Assembly: GCF_947258575.1 (NCBI RefSeq)
Contig: NZ_CAMYIV010000011.1
Location: 372,001-436,000, forward strand
Direction: 5' to 3'
DNA: 64,000 nucleotides
Origin: an uncultured Alcanivorax sp.
GTDB lineage: Bacteria; Pseudomonadota; Gammaproteobacteria; Pseudomonadales; Alcanivoracaceae
In this document: positions 37,155 through 45,411 of the stretch, in pieces
Layout: the number at the start of each line of letters is the position of its first letter
Numbering within the stretch: the first letter of the stretch is position 1
Translations under genes and position numbers: made by a program
Notes under the pieces: model-generated
What the model was told of the DNA's origin: nothing
What the model saw: only the letters and a program-made list of their open reading frames with translations
Database searches by the model: none

Positions 37155-37772
37155 GTGATCACCCCGGAGTGTGCCATCAAAGGTTATCCCGTTCCCGCCG
37201 GTCCCGTTGACCGGGAACTGCTGATCAACAAAAGCCGTTTCATCACCTGGCTGCGCCCGGTAGCCAGCCGCGAACAGGCCATGGCCGTGATCGACGAGGC
37301 CAGGGCTCGATACCCGGATGCAAGCCACCATTGCTACGCCTACCTGCTGGGTAATCCGGCTTCTGCGCAAGCCGCCATGAATGACGATGGCGAGCCCTCC
37401 GGCACCGCCGGCAAACCCATTTTCAATGTGATCCAGCACAAGGGCATGAGTGATGTGCTGGTGGTGGTGAGTCGCTATTTCGGGGGAGTGAAACTGGGGG
37501 CGGGCGGTCTGGTCCGTGCCTATGCGTCAGCGGCAGAAGCGGTGCTGGCGGAAGTGGAACGGGTGGAAAGTGTTCCGCAAGTCACCTGCCGGCTGGAATT
37601 GGACTTTCCCCTGGAGCAGCGCCTTCGTCACTGGGCGGACCAGAATGCGGCAGAGGTGCTGGAGGTGCACTACAGTCAATCGGTGGCGATGACGCTGCGC
37701 TGTCCGACGCAGTATCTGGAGGATCTGGAGAGTCTCTGTGCGGCGGAACAGATTGCCCTGATAACACTGTGA
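37155..37772 (+). CDS. yigZ: YigZ/IMPACT family protein
   Basis: The 205-residue protein has the IMPACT N-terminal domain, with the motifs SHHCYAYLLG, NDDGEPSGTAGKPI and RYFGGVKLGAGGLVRAY, and a small C-terminal alpha/beta domain (DUF1949). IMPACT-family proteins bind ribosomes or RNA and are linked to translational control; the bacterial role is not settled. The best start is GTG 37155, without a clear ribosome site. Confidence 0.9.
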   Translation: MITPECAIKGYPVPAGPVDRELLINKSRFITWLRPVASREQAMAVIDEARARYPDASHHCYAYLLGNPASAQAAMNDDGEPSGTAGKPIFNVIQHKGMSDVLVVVSRYFGGVKLGAGGLVRAYASAAEAVLAEVERVESVPQVTCRLELDFPLEQRLRHWADQNAAEVLEVHYSQSVAMTLRCPTQYLEDLESLCAAEQIALITL

Positions 37773-37916
37773 CCGCTTTGGCGGTCAGGGCGTCGTTATC
37801 GGCCCTGTCTTTCTTCCTGACACGGCGGCAAGGTGGTGATTGCGCGTCGCCTTGCCAGCAAAGCGACGGATGAATAAAAGCCTGACCTTGCCGATAAGAA
37901 ACCAGACGGAGTCACC

Positions 37917-38324
37917 ATGTCAGAGAAACCGGTCATCGACCCGAATCCTCATACCTTGCCCGATATCCTGGCATCCCTGCCGGATGATACCCCCATCGTC
38001 ATGCTCAACCTGCTGCGCTTTAACGAGACCGCGCGCTACAAGGATGGTGAAGCCGATTACAGCGGTCGTGAGGCATACCAGAAATATTCTGACGTGGCCT
38101 TTGGCAAGGTACGCGGCGTTGGCGGTGAGCTGGTCTGGAAGGGCAAGGCCCTGGCCGGCGTGATTGCCCCGGACGCAGAGAAATGGGACGACGTGCTGCT
38201 GGTACGTTACCCCTCCAAACAGGCCTTCGCCTCCATGCTGGCCGACCCCGAATACCGCGAAGCCACCAAACACCGCACCGCCGCCCTGCAGGAAGCGCGG
38301 CTGGTGGCCATGCAGGAAGGGTGA
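37917..38324 (+). CDS. DUF1330 family protein
   Basis: A 135-residue ferredoxin-like alpha+beta protein of the DUF1330/dimeric alpha-beta barrel kind, with DTPIVMLNLLRFNETARY near the start and WDDVLLVRYPSKQAFASMLA in the second half. The function is unknown. It is followed 6 bases later by a heptad-armed element. Confidence 0.8.
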   Translation: MSEKPVIDPNPHTLPDILASLPDDTPIVMLNLLRFNETARYKDGEADYSGREAYQKYSDVAFGKVRGVGGELVWKGKALAGVIAPDAEKWDDVLLVRYPSKQAFASMLADPEYREATKHRTAALQEARLVAMQEG

Positions 38325-38329
38325 GAGGC

Positions 38330-38467
38330 AGTTAATAGTGAATAGTTAACAGTTAACAGCGAAACCAGTCGTAGCGTCAGACGTGGGAGCTATCTTGAAT
38401 GCGTCGTTTGGCCTGAGGAGAGTGGTGATTGGGAGCATAATTCGCTATTACTTGTTCACTGTTAACT
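38330..38467. repeat. Heptad-armed inverted element (AGTTAAY family)
   Basis: The left arm 38330-38364 reads AGTTAAT, AGTGAAT, AGTTAAC, AGTTAAC, AGCGAAA. The right arm 38441-38467, on the other strand, reads AGTTAAC, AGTGAAC, AAGTAAT, AGCGAA. The same heptads occur as single arms at 33092-33126 and 51894-51960. It fills the spacer between the DUF1330 and dienelactone hydrolase genes. Confidence 0.8.
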
Positions 38468-38483
38468 GTTCTCTGGGTTTCTC

Positions 38484-39215
38484 ATGTCCAACCAACCTGT
38501 AGGCATTCCCATTCCCGGCGGTCACACCATGCGTGCCCGTTGGCTGCGCCCTGAAACGGCCAATCCTCACCAGGCGGCGGTGATCGCGATCCATGACATC
38601 TTTGGCTACACCGAGGATATCGAGCGCATTGCCCAGCGGCTGGCCGATAACGGTTATCCGGTACTGGTGCCGGATCTCTACGATCTGCCGGGCAGCAAGG
38701 CGCTTTGCGTAGTGAAAACCCTCAAGGCCCATGAAACCGGTAAGGGCCAGACCTTCGAGCAACTGGACGCCTGCCGTGAATGGTTGCTGAATCAGGGGGA
38801 AGAGGCGGTCACCCAGGTGGGGGTGATGGGCTTCTGCATGGGCGGGCGCTTTGCGGTGCTCTACGCCAGCCAGGCACCGGTCCAGGTGGTGGCGCCTTTC
38901 TATGGTGGTATGCCCAAAAACGTGAAAGAGGTGAGTGGCATCTGCCCGGCTGTGGGGGGCTGGGGACGCACGGACATGCTCTTTGGCGATCATGGTGATC
39001 GTCTGGCAAAGCATATGGAGGCGCTGGGTGTGCCCCATGACATCAAGACCTATGAAGACGTGGGCCACTCCTTCATGAATGACCACCAGACCTTTACCTT
39101 CAAGAAACTGGGGCCGTTGCCGCCGCTACGTTCAAAATTCGATGCGGGTGCGTCAGAGGACAGTTGGAAGCGGGTGCTGGCGTTTTTTGAGAAGGTGTTT
39201 GCCGGAGAGATCTGA
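38484..39215 (+). CDS. Dienelactone hydrolase family protein
   Basis: A 243-residue alpha/beta hydrolase with a cysteine nucleophile (C118 in GFCMGGRF), His H195 in GHSFMND and an acidic residue in DMLFGDHGDRL, the DLH pattern. The N-terminal glutamate-region (AIHDIFG) replaces the usual EIFG. Classical DLH acts in chlorocatechol degradation; many relatives are general esterases. No catechol genes are near, so the substrate is open. Confidence 0.85.
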   Translation: MSNQPVGIPIPGGHTMRARWLRPETANPHQAAVIAIHDIFGYTEDIERIAQRLADNGYPVLVPDLYDLPGSKALCVVKTLKAHETGKGQTFEQLDACREWLLNQGEEAVTQVGVMGFCMGGRFAVLYASQAPVQVVAPFYGGMPKNVKEVSGICPAVGGWGRTDMLFGDHGDRLAKHMEALGVPHDIKTYEDVGHSFMNDHQTFTFKKLGPLPPLRSKFDAGASEDSWKRVLAFFEKVFAGEI

Positions 39216-39238
39216 CGCTCACGGCACCTTTGCCGTAG

Positions 39239-39270
39239 CTGTTGGAGCCATGCAAGCATAGCTCCAACAG
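39239..39270. repeat. Short REP hairpin (CTGTTGGAGC type)
   Basis: Inverted repeat GTTGGAGC...GCTCCAAC with an internal ATGC-AA-GCAT, a shortened relative of the GTAGGAGC hairpins elsewhere in the window. It lies between two convergent genes. Confidence 0.7.
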
Positions 39271-39320
39271 TCAGGTCAGGATCCTGTTGGCGCCTTGTTT
39301 ACAAGGCGAACCTTATCGGA

Positions 39321-39740
39321 TTACTCGGGGCAGTCTGCGCTTACCCATTCCCCTTCGCTGGTCGACACCATCTTGTTGCCCGGCATGGTCATGTCGATGA
39401 CGCTGGTGTAACCGGTGTCGCTGTGTAGCGTCACTGAGCCTTTCATTGTGCTCTTCATGCCATTCTGGTTGCAGGATGCCTCCCAGGTGAGGTTATCTCC
39501 GTTGCGATCAACCTCGCCCAGGTCACACCCTTCCGCGTTCCAGTCCTTGCGCAGGGCAGTCACCACGTCCTCTGCCTGACCGGCGCTGAGGCAATCCTGC
39601 TGAGTATGAGCCCGCATCTGCGGCGGCAGGTTGTCGCCTTCCATGGTGGTATTGATCTGCCACAGGCCCGGCTTCAGGTCGCCGGCCAGCACCGGGGCGC
39701 ACAGGCCAAGCAGCGTTGCCAGCAGTATCTTGTGTTTCAT
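39321..39740 (-). CDS. DUF3617 periplasmic protein
   Basis: A 139-residue secreted protein with a signal peptide (LLATLLGLCAPVLA). The mature start DLKPGLWQINTTMEGDNLPP and the Cys pattern (QQDCLSA, EGCDLG, ASCNQNG, ADCPE) are typical of DUF3617. Four cysteines suggest two disulfides. The function is unknown. Confidence 0.82.
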   Translation of the reverse strand: MKHKILLATLLGLCAPVLAGDLKPGLWQINTTMEGDNLPPQMRAHTQQDCLSAGQAEDVVTALRKDWNAEGCDLGEVDRNGDNLTWEASCNQNGMKSTMKGSVTLHSDTGYTSVIDMTMPGNKMVSTSEGEWVSADCPE

Positions 39741-39812
39741 GTCGCGTCCCTTTTGTCACAAAACGGAATATCATCCAGCCTAGCAATGGCCGGTGATGTG
39801 CTCAATTGCCGC

Positions 39813-40451
39813 TTACGATGGCCGCTGGCTTGCCGGGAATTCGCACAGATCTGCGATCAGACATTCGCCACATTTGGGTTTGCGGGCCGTACACACATAG
39901 CGGCCGTGCAGGATCAGCCAGTGATGCGCATCGCGCAGGAATTCCTCCGGCACCAGCCGTACCAGCCGTTTTTCTACTTCCAGCACATTCTTGCCCGGTG
40001 CAATGCGGGTGCGGTTGGATACCCGGAAAATGTGTGTGTCTACCGCCATGGTGGGCAGCCCATAGGCCGTATTGAGCACCACATTGGCGGTTTTGCGACC
40101 CACACCGGGCAGCGCTTCCAGCGCTTCGCGGGTACGCGGCACCTGGCTATCATGCTGCTCAAGGAGAATTTTACACAGCTGAATGATGTTTTCGGCCTTG
40201 GAATTAAACAGGCCGATGGTCTTGATGTACTCTTTAAGCCCGTCGACCCCCAGGGCGAAGATCGCCTCTGGGGTATTGGCCACCGGATAGAGCCTGGCGG
40301 TGGCCTTGTTCACGCCCACGTCCGTGGCCTGGGCAGACAGCACCACGGCCACCAGTAACTCGAAATCGCTGCTGTATTCCAGCTCGGTGGTGGGGTGGGG
40401 GTTCTGATCCCGCAGACGGGTAAAGATTTCAGTTCGTTTTTCGCGATTCAT
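39813..40451 (-). CDS. nth: Endonuclease III
   Basis: A base-excision repair glycosylase/AP lyase for oxidised pyrimidines. The 212 residues include the helix-hairpin-helix LPGVGRKTANVVL with catalytic K120, the active-site D138 in AVDTHIF, and the [4Fe-4S] ligands C187, C194, C197 and C203, all at E. coli numbering or very close to it. In many gammaproteobacteria nth directly follows rsxE. Here it is separated from the Rsx operon by about 3.6 kb. Confidence 0.96.
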   Translation of the reverse strand: MNREKRTEIFTRLRDQNPHPTTELEYSSDFELLVAVVLSAQATDVGVNKATARLYPVANTPEAIFALGVDGLKEYIKTIGLFNSKAENIIQLCKILLEQHDSQVPRTREALEALPGVGRKTANVVLNTAYGLPTMAVDTHIFRVSNRTRIAPGKNVLEVEKRLVRLVPEEFLRDAHHWLILHGRYVCTARKPKCGECLIADLCEFPASQRPS

Positions 40452-40536
40452 AACAGCTTCCCGTTGTCGCGGGCAGTATAACGGATCAATCGGTGGCTGT
40501 GAGGGGCAAGCCTCAGCCGCCTACAAGGAGAAAGGG

Positions 40537-41721
40537 ATGCAGTTTTCCGCCATGGAAACCCTCATGGTCGCATTGTTGGTTCTGGGCGCCGGGCAGTGGA
40601 TCGTTCACAAGGTGGACTTGCTGTCGCGGCTGAACATGCCGGAGCCGGTTGTGGGTGGTTTGCTGGCGACCATTGTGGTCACTGCCATGCAGCTTTCCGG
40701 TATCAGCCTGACCTTTGATGAAAGCATCAAGACACCCGCCATGCTGTTTTTCTTCGGTGCGGTAGGCCTGGCCGCGGACTTTCGCCTGCTGCGCCGGGGC
40801 GGCTGGGCCATGCTGTTGTTCGCGACACTGGTAATCGTGCTGGTGGCACTGCAGGATCTGGCCGGGGTGATGATGGCCAAGTTGATGGGGCTGGATGCCT
40901 GGTATGGCCTGATTGGCGGCTCGGTGACCATGACCGGTGGCCACGGCACGGGGGCCGCCTGGGCGGGGGTCTTCGAGCGGGACTTCGGTCTTACCGGCGT
41001 CAGTGAACTGGCGGCGGCGTCTGCCACTTTCGGTCTGATATTCGGGGCGCTGCTGGGCGGGCCACTGGCCATGTTCCTGATTCGTCGCTACCGGCTTGCC
41101 GCACCGGCCCATGGTGCGGCGGCGGAAGACGCCGGGCATGACGAAGCGGAAACCCCTCGTCCCATTTCCGCCGCCAGCGTGATTCGCATCATGATGTTGC
41201 TGTCAGTGGGTGTGGTGGTCGGCACGGTGGCGGCGGAAGAGTTTGCGTCCGTGTTCCGGTTGCCCACCTTTGTCTGGGTGCTGTTTGTCTGCATTGTGCT
41301 GGGTAACACGGCTCGCCGACTGTGGCAGGTCAACGATGCCACCATCGATGTGGTGGGTAACACGGCGTTGGGGATTTTCCTGGCGATTACGTTAATGAGT
41401 CTGCAATTGTTGCAGCTGGTGGATCTGGCCCTGCCCATGATTGCCATGCTGCTGGTGCAGGTGGGGCTGGCGCTGGCGTTTATTACCCTGGTGACCTTCC
41501 GGCTGATGGGGCGCAACTATGATTCGGCGGTGCTCTGTGCGGGCCATTGCGGTTTTGCCATGGGGGCGACGCCCACAGCGGTGGCCAACATCCAGGCGGT
41601 GACCCAACATCATGGCCCGTCACCATTGGCGTTTATCATCGTGCCGGTGGTAGGGGGCTTTATCGTGGATATTGCCAACGCGACGATCATCCAGACGTTT
41701 GTATCGGTGTTGTCGGGGTGA
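40537..41721 (+). CDS. gltS: Sodium/glutamate symporter
   Basis: A 394-residue GltS-family transporter with about ten hydrophobic helices and the two re-entrant-loop motifs SVTMTGGHGTGAAWAGVF and GHCGFAMGATPTAVANIQAV, which are family hallmarks. It is divergent from nth with an 85-bp spacer and a GGAGAAAGGG ribosome site. A charged loop (residues about 188-212) joins the two halves. Confidence 0.93.
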   Translation: MQFSAMETLMVALLVLGAGQWIVHKVDLLSRLNMPEPVVGGLLATIVVTAMQLSGISLTFDESIKTPAMLFFFGAVGLAADFRLLRRGGWAMLLFATLVIVLVALQDLAGVMMAKLMGLDAWYGLIGGSVTMTGGHGTGAAWAGVFERDFGLTGVSELAAASATFGLIFGALLGGPLAMFLIRRYRLAAPAHGAAAEDAGHDEAETPRPISAASVIRIMMLLSVGVVVGTVAAEEFASVFRLPTFVWVLFVCIVLGNTARRLWQVNDATIDVVGNTALGIFLAITLMSLQLLQLVDLALPMIAMLLVQVGLALAFITLVTFRLMGRNYDSAVLCAGHCGFAMGATPTAVANIQAVTQHHGPSPLAFIIVPVVGGFIVDIANATIIQTFVSVLSG

Positions 41722-41735
41722 TCGTAAAGGCGCCA

Positions 41736-41764
41736 TAAAAAAGCCCGCAGACGCGGGCTTTTTT
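41736..41764. terminator. Bidirectional terminator between gltS and the glycine-zipper gene
   Basis: AAGCCCGC-AGAC-GCGGGCTT stem flanked by A-run and T-run, serving both convergent genes. Confidence 0.92.
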
Positions 41765-41781
41765 ATCCAGGCAGGAAAGGG

Positions 41782-42312
41782 TTACTGGGTAACCACTTCC
41801 CCTTCTTCGATACGCAACCGCTCGCCGGGCTTTTTGTCCATGCGAATAGTGTCTTCCTGATCATTGAAGACATAGGTCACGTCATAACCTTCTGTACGAC
41901 TCTTGTCTTCCATCACGGTGTTACAGCGCTGCTCCGTGGTGGTGTAGGTATTTTTTTCCTGCATGCCTTTCTGGATTTGATTACCTGCTACACCACCGGC
42001 AATGGCACCACCCGCGGTAGCCGCATCTTTACCGCTACCACCGCCAAACTGGTGGCCGATCACACCGCCAACCACAGCACCGACAACACTCCCGGTAACC
42101 CTGTGTTGGTCTTTGACCGGTTTCTTGCGTTCCACGGTTACCTGCTGACAGACCTCACGGGGTTCCTGCCAGGTTTTCACAATCGGGTCCACATTCACCA
42201 CTTCGGCATAGCCTGAGGTAGCGGGGGTTATGGCCTGGTAAGCGCCATAGCCGACACCGGCGATGGCCACGGCCCCTACGATACCCAGGGCGGCAACTGC
42301 TGCGCTTTTCAT
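41782..42312 (-). CDS. Glycine-zipper 2TM domain protein
   Basis: The 176-residue protein has an N-terminal hydrophobic segment and a central glycine zipper (GSVVGAVVGGVIGHQFGGGS ... AGGAIAGGVAGNQI), as in the Rickettsia 17-kDa antigen/SlyB family. The C-terminus (YDVTYVFNDQEDTIRMDKKP) is a conserved beta segment of these proteins. It is probably membrane-associated and linked to envelope integrity. There is no lipobox Cys, so it is likely anchored by its N-terminal helix. Confidence 0.85.
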   Translation of the reverse strand: MKSAAVAALGIVGAVAIAGVGYGAYQAITPATSGYAEVVNVDPIVKTWQEPREVCQQVTVERKKPVKDQHRVTGSVVGAVVGGVIGHQFGGGSGKDAATAGGAIAGGVAGNQIQKGMQEKNTYTTTEQRCNTVMEDKSRTEGYDVTYVFNDQEDTIRMDKKPGERLRIEEGEVVTQ

Positions 42313-42411
42313 GGCTCACTCCTTATTGGTTGGTTGTGCCTAGTATGATCCTGTAATGGCCATAATGTTCGTTGCCTGGCGCACACCAAGTGCAAAAGAA
42401 TGTGAATTTAA

Positions 42412-42676
42412 GGGAGTCTTTGGGTCACTCCTTGCATACTCAGCGTGGCCTGAAGGGTGCAGCTGTTGTGTTTTGTCGCGACGGACAGGGTGGCTCCCTT
42501 TCCTAGCGACAAAGCGCAGCAGATGGGCCCTTCAGGCCGCGCCCTCCGGGTCTTCCAGGCTGGCCCGTACTCGTTGTTGCAATGTCTCGATGGGTGGACA
42601 CACACCTTCAACATTGCGCCTAGATTACGAATCAGTCTGAAAGACTGAGTATGCAAGGAGTGACCCAAAGACTCCC
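42412..42676. repeat. 265-bp element with perfect 32-bp terminal inverted repeats
   Basis: GGGAGTCTTTGGGTCACTCC and the next 12 bases at 42412-42443 recur exactly inverted at 42645-42676. Inside, GGCCTGAAGGG (42448-42458) pairs with CCCTTCAGGCC, and TTTGTCGC pairs with GCGACAAA, giving a second long hairpin in the left half. No protein is encoded, and no obvious target duplication flanks it. It occupies most of the 389-base gap 42313-42701. It resembles a MITE or a highly structured RNA. Confidence 0.75.
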
Positions 42677-42701
42677 TCGCCGTTCAATAGAACGCAAAAA
42701 A

Positions 42702-43265
42702 TTACATGTACAGCAAATAAATGGGCATGATGATCTCTTCTTCATCGTCCATGTGGCGGTGCAGCAGCCGGATCAGTTTGTCGGCCTGGGCGTGGGCTTC
42801 ACTAATCACCTGGGTTGCCGGTTTTTGTTCTGCAAAACGGCGCAAATTGCGATCCAGTTCTTCCAGGCTGGCCTCCAGCACCCCGTGATCCTGCTCGAGA
42901 AGATCGAAGCCGGCGGTCAGTCTGGGATGATCCCGGCGCAGAACCGGAAACACGCTACTGTCCTCGTAGCCATGATGGCTGTGCAGATTGCGCAGCAGGC
43001 TTTTACCAAGCTGCTCCACCTCCACCATTCCATCCATGTCTGCACCGGCTGATTCGCGCTGGTTCAGTAGCTGCTCAAGGCTTGCGTGGTAATGGCGAGC
43101 CTGTCGTTTCAGGCTGTTGTGGTTGCGCTGCAAGGGGCGAGCGTTGCTGATCAGGTAATTTTCATGCTCACGCCATTCCTCGCGAGGCAATGCGATCAGT
43201 CTGTTGCGCACCTCTTCCGGCAACCCTTGCCGTGATAGCACATGATGATCTGATTTGAATGCCAT
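42702..43265 (-). CDS. Hemerythrin-domain protein
   Basis: A 187-residue HHE/hemerythrin-like four-helix protein likely to bind a di-iron centre. Candidate ligands lie in RNLHSHHGYEDSSVFPVL, LLEQDHGVLEASLEEL and LLHRHMDDEEEIIMP. Such proteins sense or carry oxygen or nitric oxide. The frame is open to 43391, but ATG 43265 (AGGGAGCG upstream) is the likely start, because the extension overlaps the divergent gene. Confidence 0.85.
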   Translation of the reverse strand: MAFKSDHHVLSRQGLPEEVRNRLIALPREEWREHENYLISNARPLQRNHNSLKRQARHYHASLEQLLNQRESAGADMDGMVEVEQLGKSLLRNLHSHHGYEDSSVFPVLRRDHPRLTAGFDLLEQDHGVLEASLEELDRNLRRFAEQKPATQVISEAHAQADKLIRLLHRHMDDEEEIIMPIYLLYM

Positions 43266-43378
43266 GATTCGCTCCCTGGTTGATGGGGGCACTATAGGTT
43301 TTTGTTTGCCTGCAATGAATCGGGTTAAATGATGCCGTTTTATCAGACCATCTGATCTTTGGGGAACGGGGAACAACA

Positions 43379-43804
43379 ATGCTGGATACACAGCTGCAAG
43401 CGGAATACTTTCATCTTACCAACCTGATCGATGCCTTCGACCAGAAGTCACTCACGATCAAGGCCTGGAGCGTCACTCTGGCTGGCATTCTGGCTGGGTC
43501 CGGTGCCTTCTTCGACCGGCCGGCGCTATTGTGGGTGGGTGTGCTGGGCAGTTTGCTGTTCTGGTTGGTGGAAGGGCACTGGAAGGCGTTTCAGTCGGCG
43601 CATTTTGCGCGTATCGAAAAGATTGAAGCCTATTTTCGTGGCGAAGTAGACGATATAGCCCCGTTCCAGACCGCCGCCAGCTGGGATCGCAGCCGCAAGA
43701 GCGGTGGCTTTGCCGAGTTGCTGCGCATTCTCCGCTGGCGCCATGTGTTTCTGCCACATGGGTTGGTGGCGGTGGCGTTATTGGTGGCGGCAGGGCTTGT
43801 GTAG
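43379..43804 (+). CDS. Membrane protein of unknown function, 141 aa
   Basis: It has three hydrophobic segments (AWSVTLAGILAGSGAFF; LLWVGVLGSLLFWLVEG; HGLVAVALLVAAGLV) and an amphipathic N-terminus (QAEYFHLTNLIDAFDQKSL). No family was recognised with confidence. The last codons and stop (GTGTAGGAGCG) run into a REP element. Confidence 0.65.
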   Translation: MLDTQLQAEYFHLTNLIDAFDQKSLTIKAWSVTLAGILAGSGAFFDRPALLWVGVLGSLLFWLVEGHWKAFQSAHFARIEKIEAYFRGEVDDIAPFQTAASWDRSRKSGGFAELLRILRWRHVFLPHGLVAVALLVAAGLV

Positions 43805-43928
43805 GAGCGAAGTGAAGCAGCTAGTGGCGAGTAACGAGGAGCGAGTTTTGAAAACCTAAACAATCCTGGGTTTTGCCTTTCGTGGCTCGCTTCTCGTTAC
43901 TCGTTACTGGGCAAGCGAACGCTCCTAC
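43801..43928. repeat. REP-bounded heptad-armed element (AGNNNCG family)
   Basis: The outer repeat GTAGGAGCG (43801-43809) / CGCTCCTAC (43920-43928) encloses heptad arms. The left arm 43823-43850 reads AGTGGCG, AGTAACG, AGGAGCG, AGTTTTG. The right arm 43881-43908, on the other strand, reads AGTAACG, AGTAACG, AGAAGCG, AGCCACG. This is the second case of a REP pair enclosing a heptad element. Confidence 0.75.
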
Positions 43929-43956
43929 GGAGAGGTGGGTTCGGCTTGGGGGGAGA

Positions 43957-44039
43957 GGTGGATAACGCCTGCCGGCTAATCCACCCTACGGGAGGTTGGT
44001 GTGTGGGTAGGGTGGATTAGCCGGCAGGCGTTATCCACC
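43957..44039. repeat. Perfect 33-bp inverted repeat (GTAGGGTGGATTAGC type)
   Basis: GGTGGATAACGCCTGCCGGC and the next 13 bases (43957-43989) recur exactly inverted at 44007-44039, with a 17-base loop. It lies just downstream of rsxE and could terminate that operon. Similar GTAGGGTGGATTA repeats are common in proteobacterial genomes. Confidence 0.8.
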
Positions 44040-44057
44040 ATGATGCGATGACGGTTG

Positions 44058-44771
44058 TTAACTGACTTTCCCGGTGGTGCGTACCCGGCGGCTGACCTTG
44101 GGTTCGTCGCTGGCCCTGGCTTTCTGGATCGCCTTGAGGCGTTTGTCGATCACGTTCTTGCCGGCAATGATCAAACCCAGGCCCACGAAAGCGCCCGGGG
44201 GCAGGATGGCGAACAGGAAGCCGCCGTAGTTTTCCACCACCTGTAGCTGCCAGTCCGCCGCCATGGGGCCGAACAGCAGCTGCATGTTGGTGAACAGGGT
44301 GCCCTGGCCGATCAGCTCGCGCATGCCGCCCAGGATCAGCAGAATCACCAGAAAGCCCAGCCCCATCATGAAACCGTCCAGTGCTGCTGGCAGTACCGGA
44401 TTCTTGCTGGCAAAGGCATCGGCACGGCCCAGCACGGTGCAGTTGGTAACGATCAGCGGAATGAAGATGCCGAGGATTTCGTACAGCTCGAAGGTGAAGG
44501 CCTGCATCATCATTTCAATCACCGTCACCATGGCGGCGATGATCATCACGAAAGCGGGAAGACGTACCGCGTCGGTCACGTACTGGCGAATCAGTGACAC
44601 GCAGATGTTGGAGCCCATCAGCACCACCAGGGTGGCCAGGCCAAGGCCCAGCGCGTTGACCACGGTGCCGGTCACCGCCAGCAGGGGGCACAGGCCGAGA
44701 ATCTGCACGGTGGCCGGGTTGTTGTTCCACAACCCGTCCATGCTGATCTTCTTGTAGTTCACATCACTCAT
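44058..44771 (-). CDS. rsxE: Rnf/Rsx electron transport complex subunit E
   Basis: A 237-residue inner-membrane subunit of the six-subunit Rnf/Rsx complex, with about six hydrophobic helices. Typical motifs are [20 protein letters not shown] near the start and [20 protein letters not shown], with the membrane Cys residues. The start is ATG 44771, which overlaps the end of rsxG by 8 bases; the open frame further upstream is not used. It is the last gene of rsxABCDGE. Confidence 0.94.
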   Translation of the reverse strand: MSDVNYKKISMDGLWNNNPATVQILGLCPLLAVTGTVVNALGLGLATLVVLMGSNICVSLIRQYVTDAVRLPAFVMIIAAMVTVIEMMMQAFTFELYEILGIFIPLIVTNCTVLGRADAFASKNPVLPAALDGFMMGLGFLVILLILGGMRELIGQGTLFTNMQLLFGPMAADWQLQVVENYGGFLFAILPPGAFVGLGLIIAGKNVIDKRLKAIQKARASDEPKVSRRVRTTGKVS

Positions 44772-45411
44772 CACACGTCTCCACCGATACCGCTTCCGCC
44801 GGAGCACTGAATACAGCGTCGCGGTTGGCGTCGAAATATTGCAGGGCACGGTGCACGGCCCCCACCACGGCACGGGGGGTGATGGTGGCGCCGGTAAAGC
44901 TGTCGAACTGGCCGCCATCCTTTTTCACCGCCCAGCCCTCACTGGCGGGGTTGCCCAGTGACAGGCCATTGAAACCATAGATCCAGTCGGATTTTTTGGT
45001 TTCGATTTTATCACCGAGCCCCGGGGTTTCATTGTGTGGAGGCACCACGCGCACGCCCTGAACCTTGCCTTGTGTATCCACGCCGACGATCAGGGCAATA
45101 TTGCCACCGTAACCGTCCGCGGCGGTGGCTTCCAGCACGGCCCCACTGGGCTCGCCATCAAGACGGGCCCGGTAGACATGGTGGCCGTTGCGGCCCAGCA
45201 GGGGGGCGCTGACGGTAAGGCGGTCGGCGAGCAGGTCATTATCGTGCTGCTCGTGGGGCATCACTTCGTTGAGCGATGCCATCAGTGCGGCCTGCTTGTT
45301 GCACTCGACCTTGCCGATAGTCAGCTCGTTGGTGATCGCCAGGGTGGCAGCGGTGCCGATGGCGAACACGCTGAGGATCACCATATTCCGGGAGATGGCC
45401 TGGCGCATCAT
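44764..45411 (-). CDS. rsxG: Rnf/Rsx complex subunit G
   Basis: A 215-residue subunit with one N-terminal membrane helix and a periplasmic FMN-binding domain. The flavinylation motif is [13 protein letters not shown], with T176 as the probable covalent FMN site. It has the conserved [20 protein letters not shown] segment. It overlaps rsxD and rsxE. Confidence 0.94.
   Translation of the reverse strand: MMRQAISRNMVILSVFAIGTAATLAITNELTIGKVECNKQAALMASLNEVMPHEQHDNDLLADRLTVSAPLLGRNGHHVYRARLDGEPSGAVLEATAADGYGGNIALIVGVDTQGKVQGVRVVPPHNETPGLGDKIETKKSDWIYGFNGLSLGNPASEGWAVKKDGGQFDSFTGATITPRAVVGAVHRALQYFDANRDAVFSAPAEAVSVETCDE

Noticed and set aside
43266-43391. N-terminal extension of the hemerythrin protein
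   Set aside because: It would overlap the divergent gene's start and promoter and has no conserved features; ATG 43265 has a ribosome site.
44772-44918. N-terminal extension of RsxE
   Set aside because: It overlaps rsxG in another frame, and RsxE proteins begin at the conserved MSDVNYKKI-like segment.
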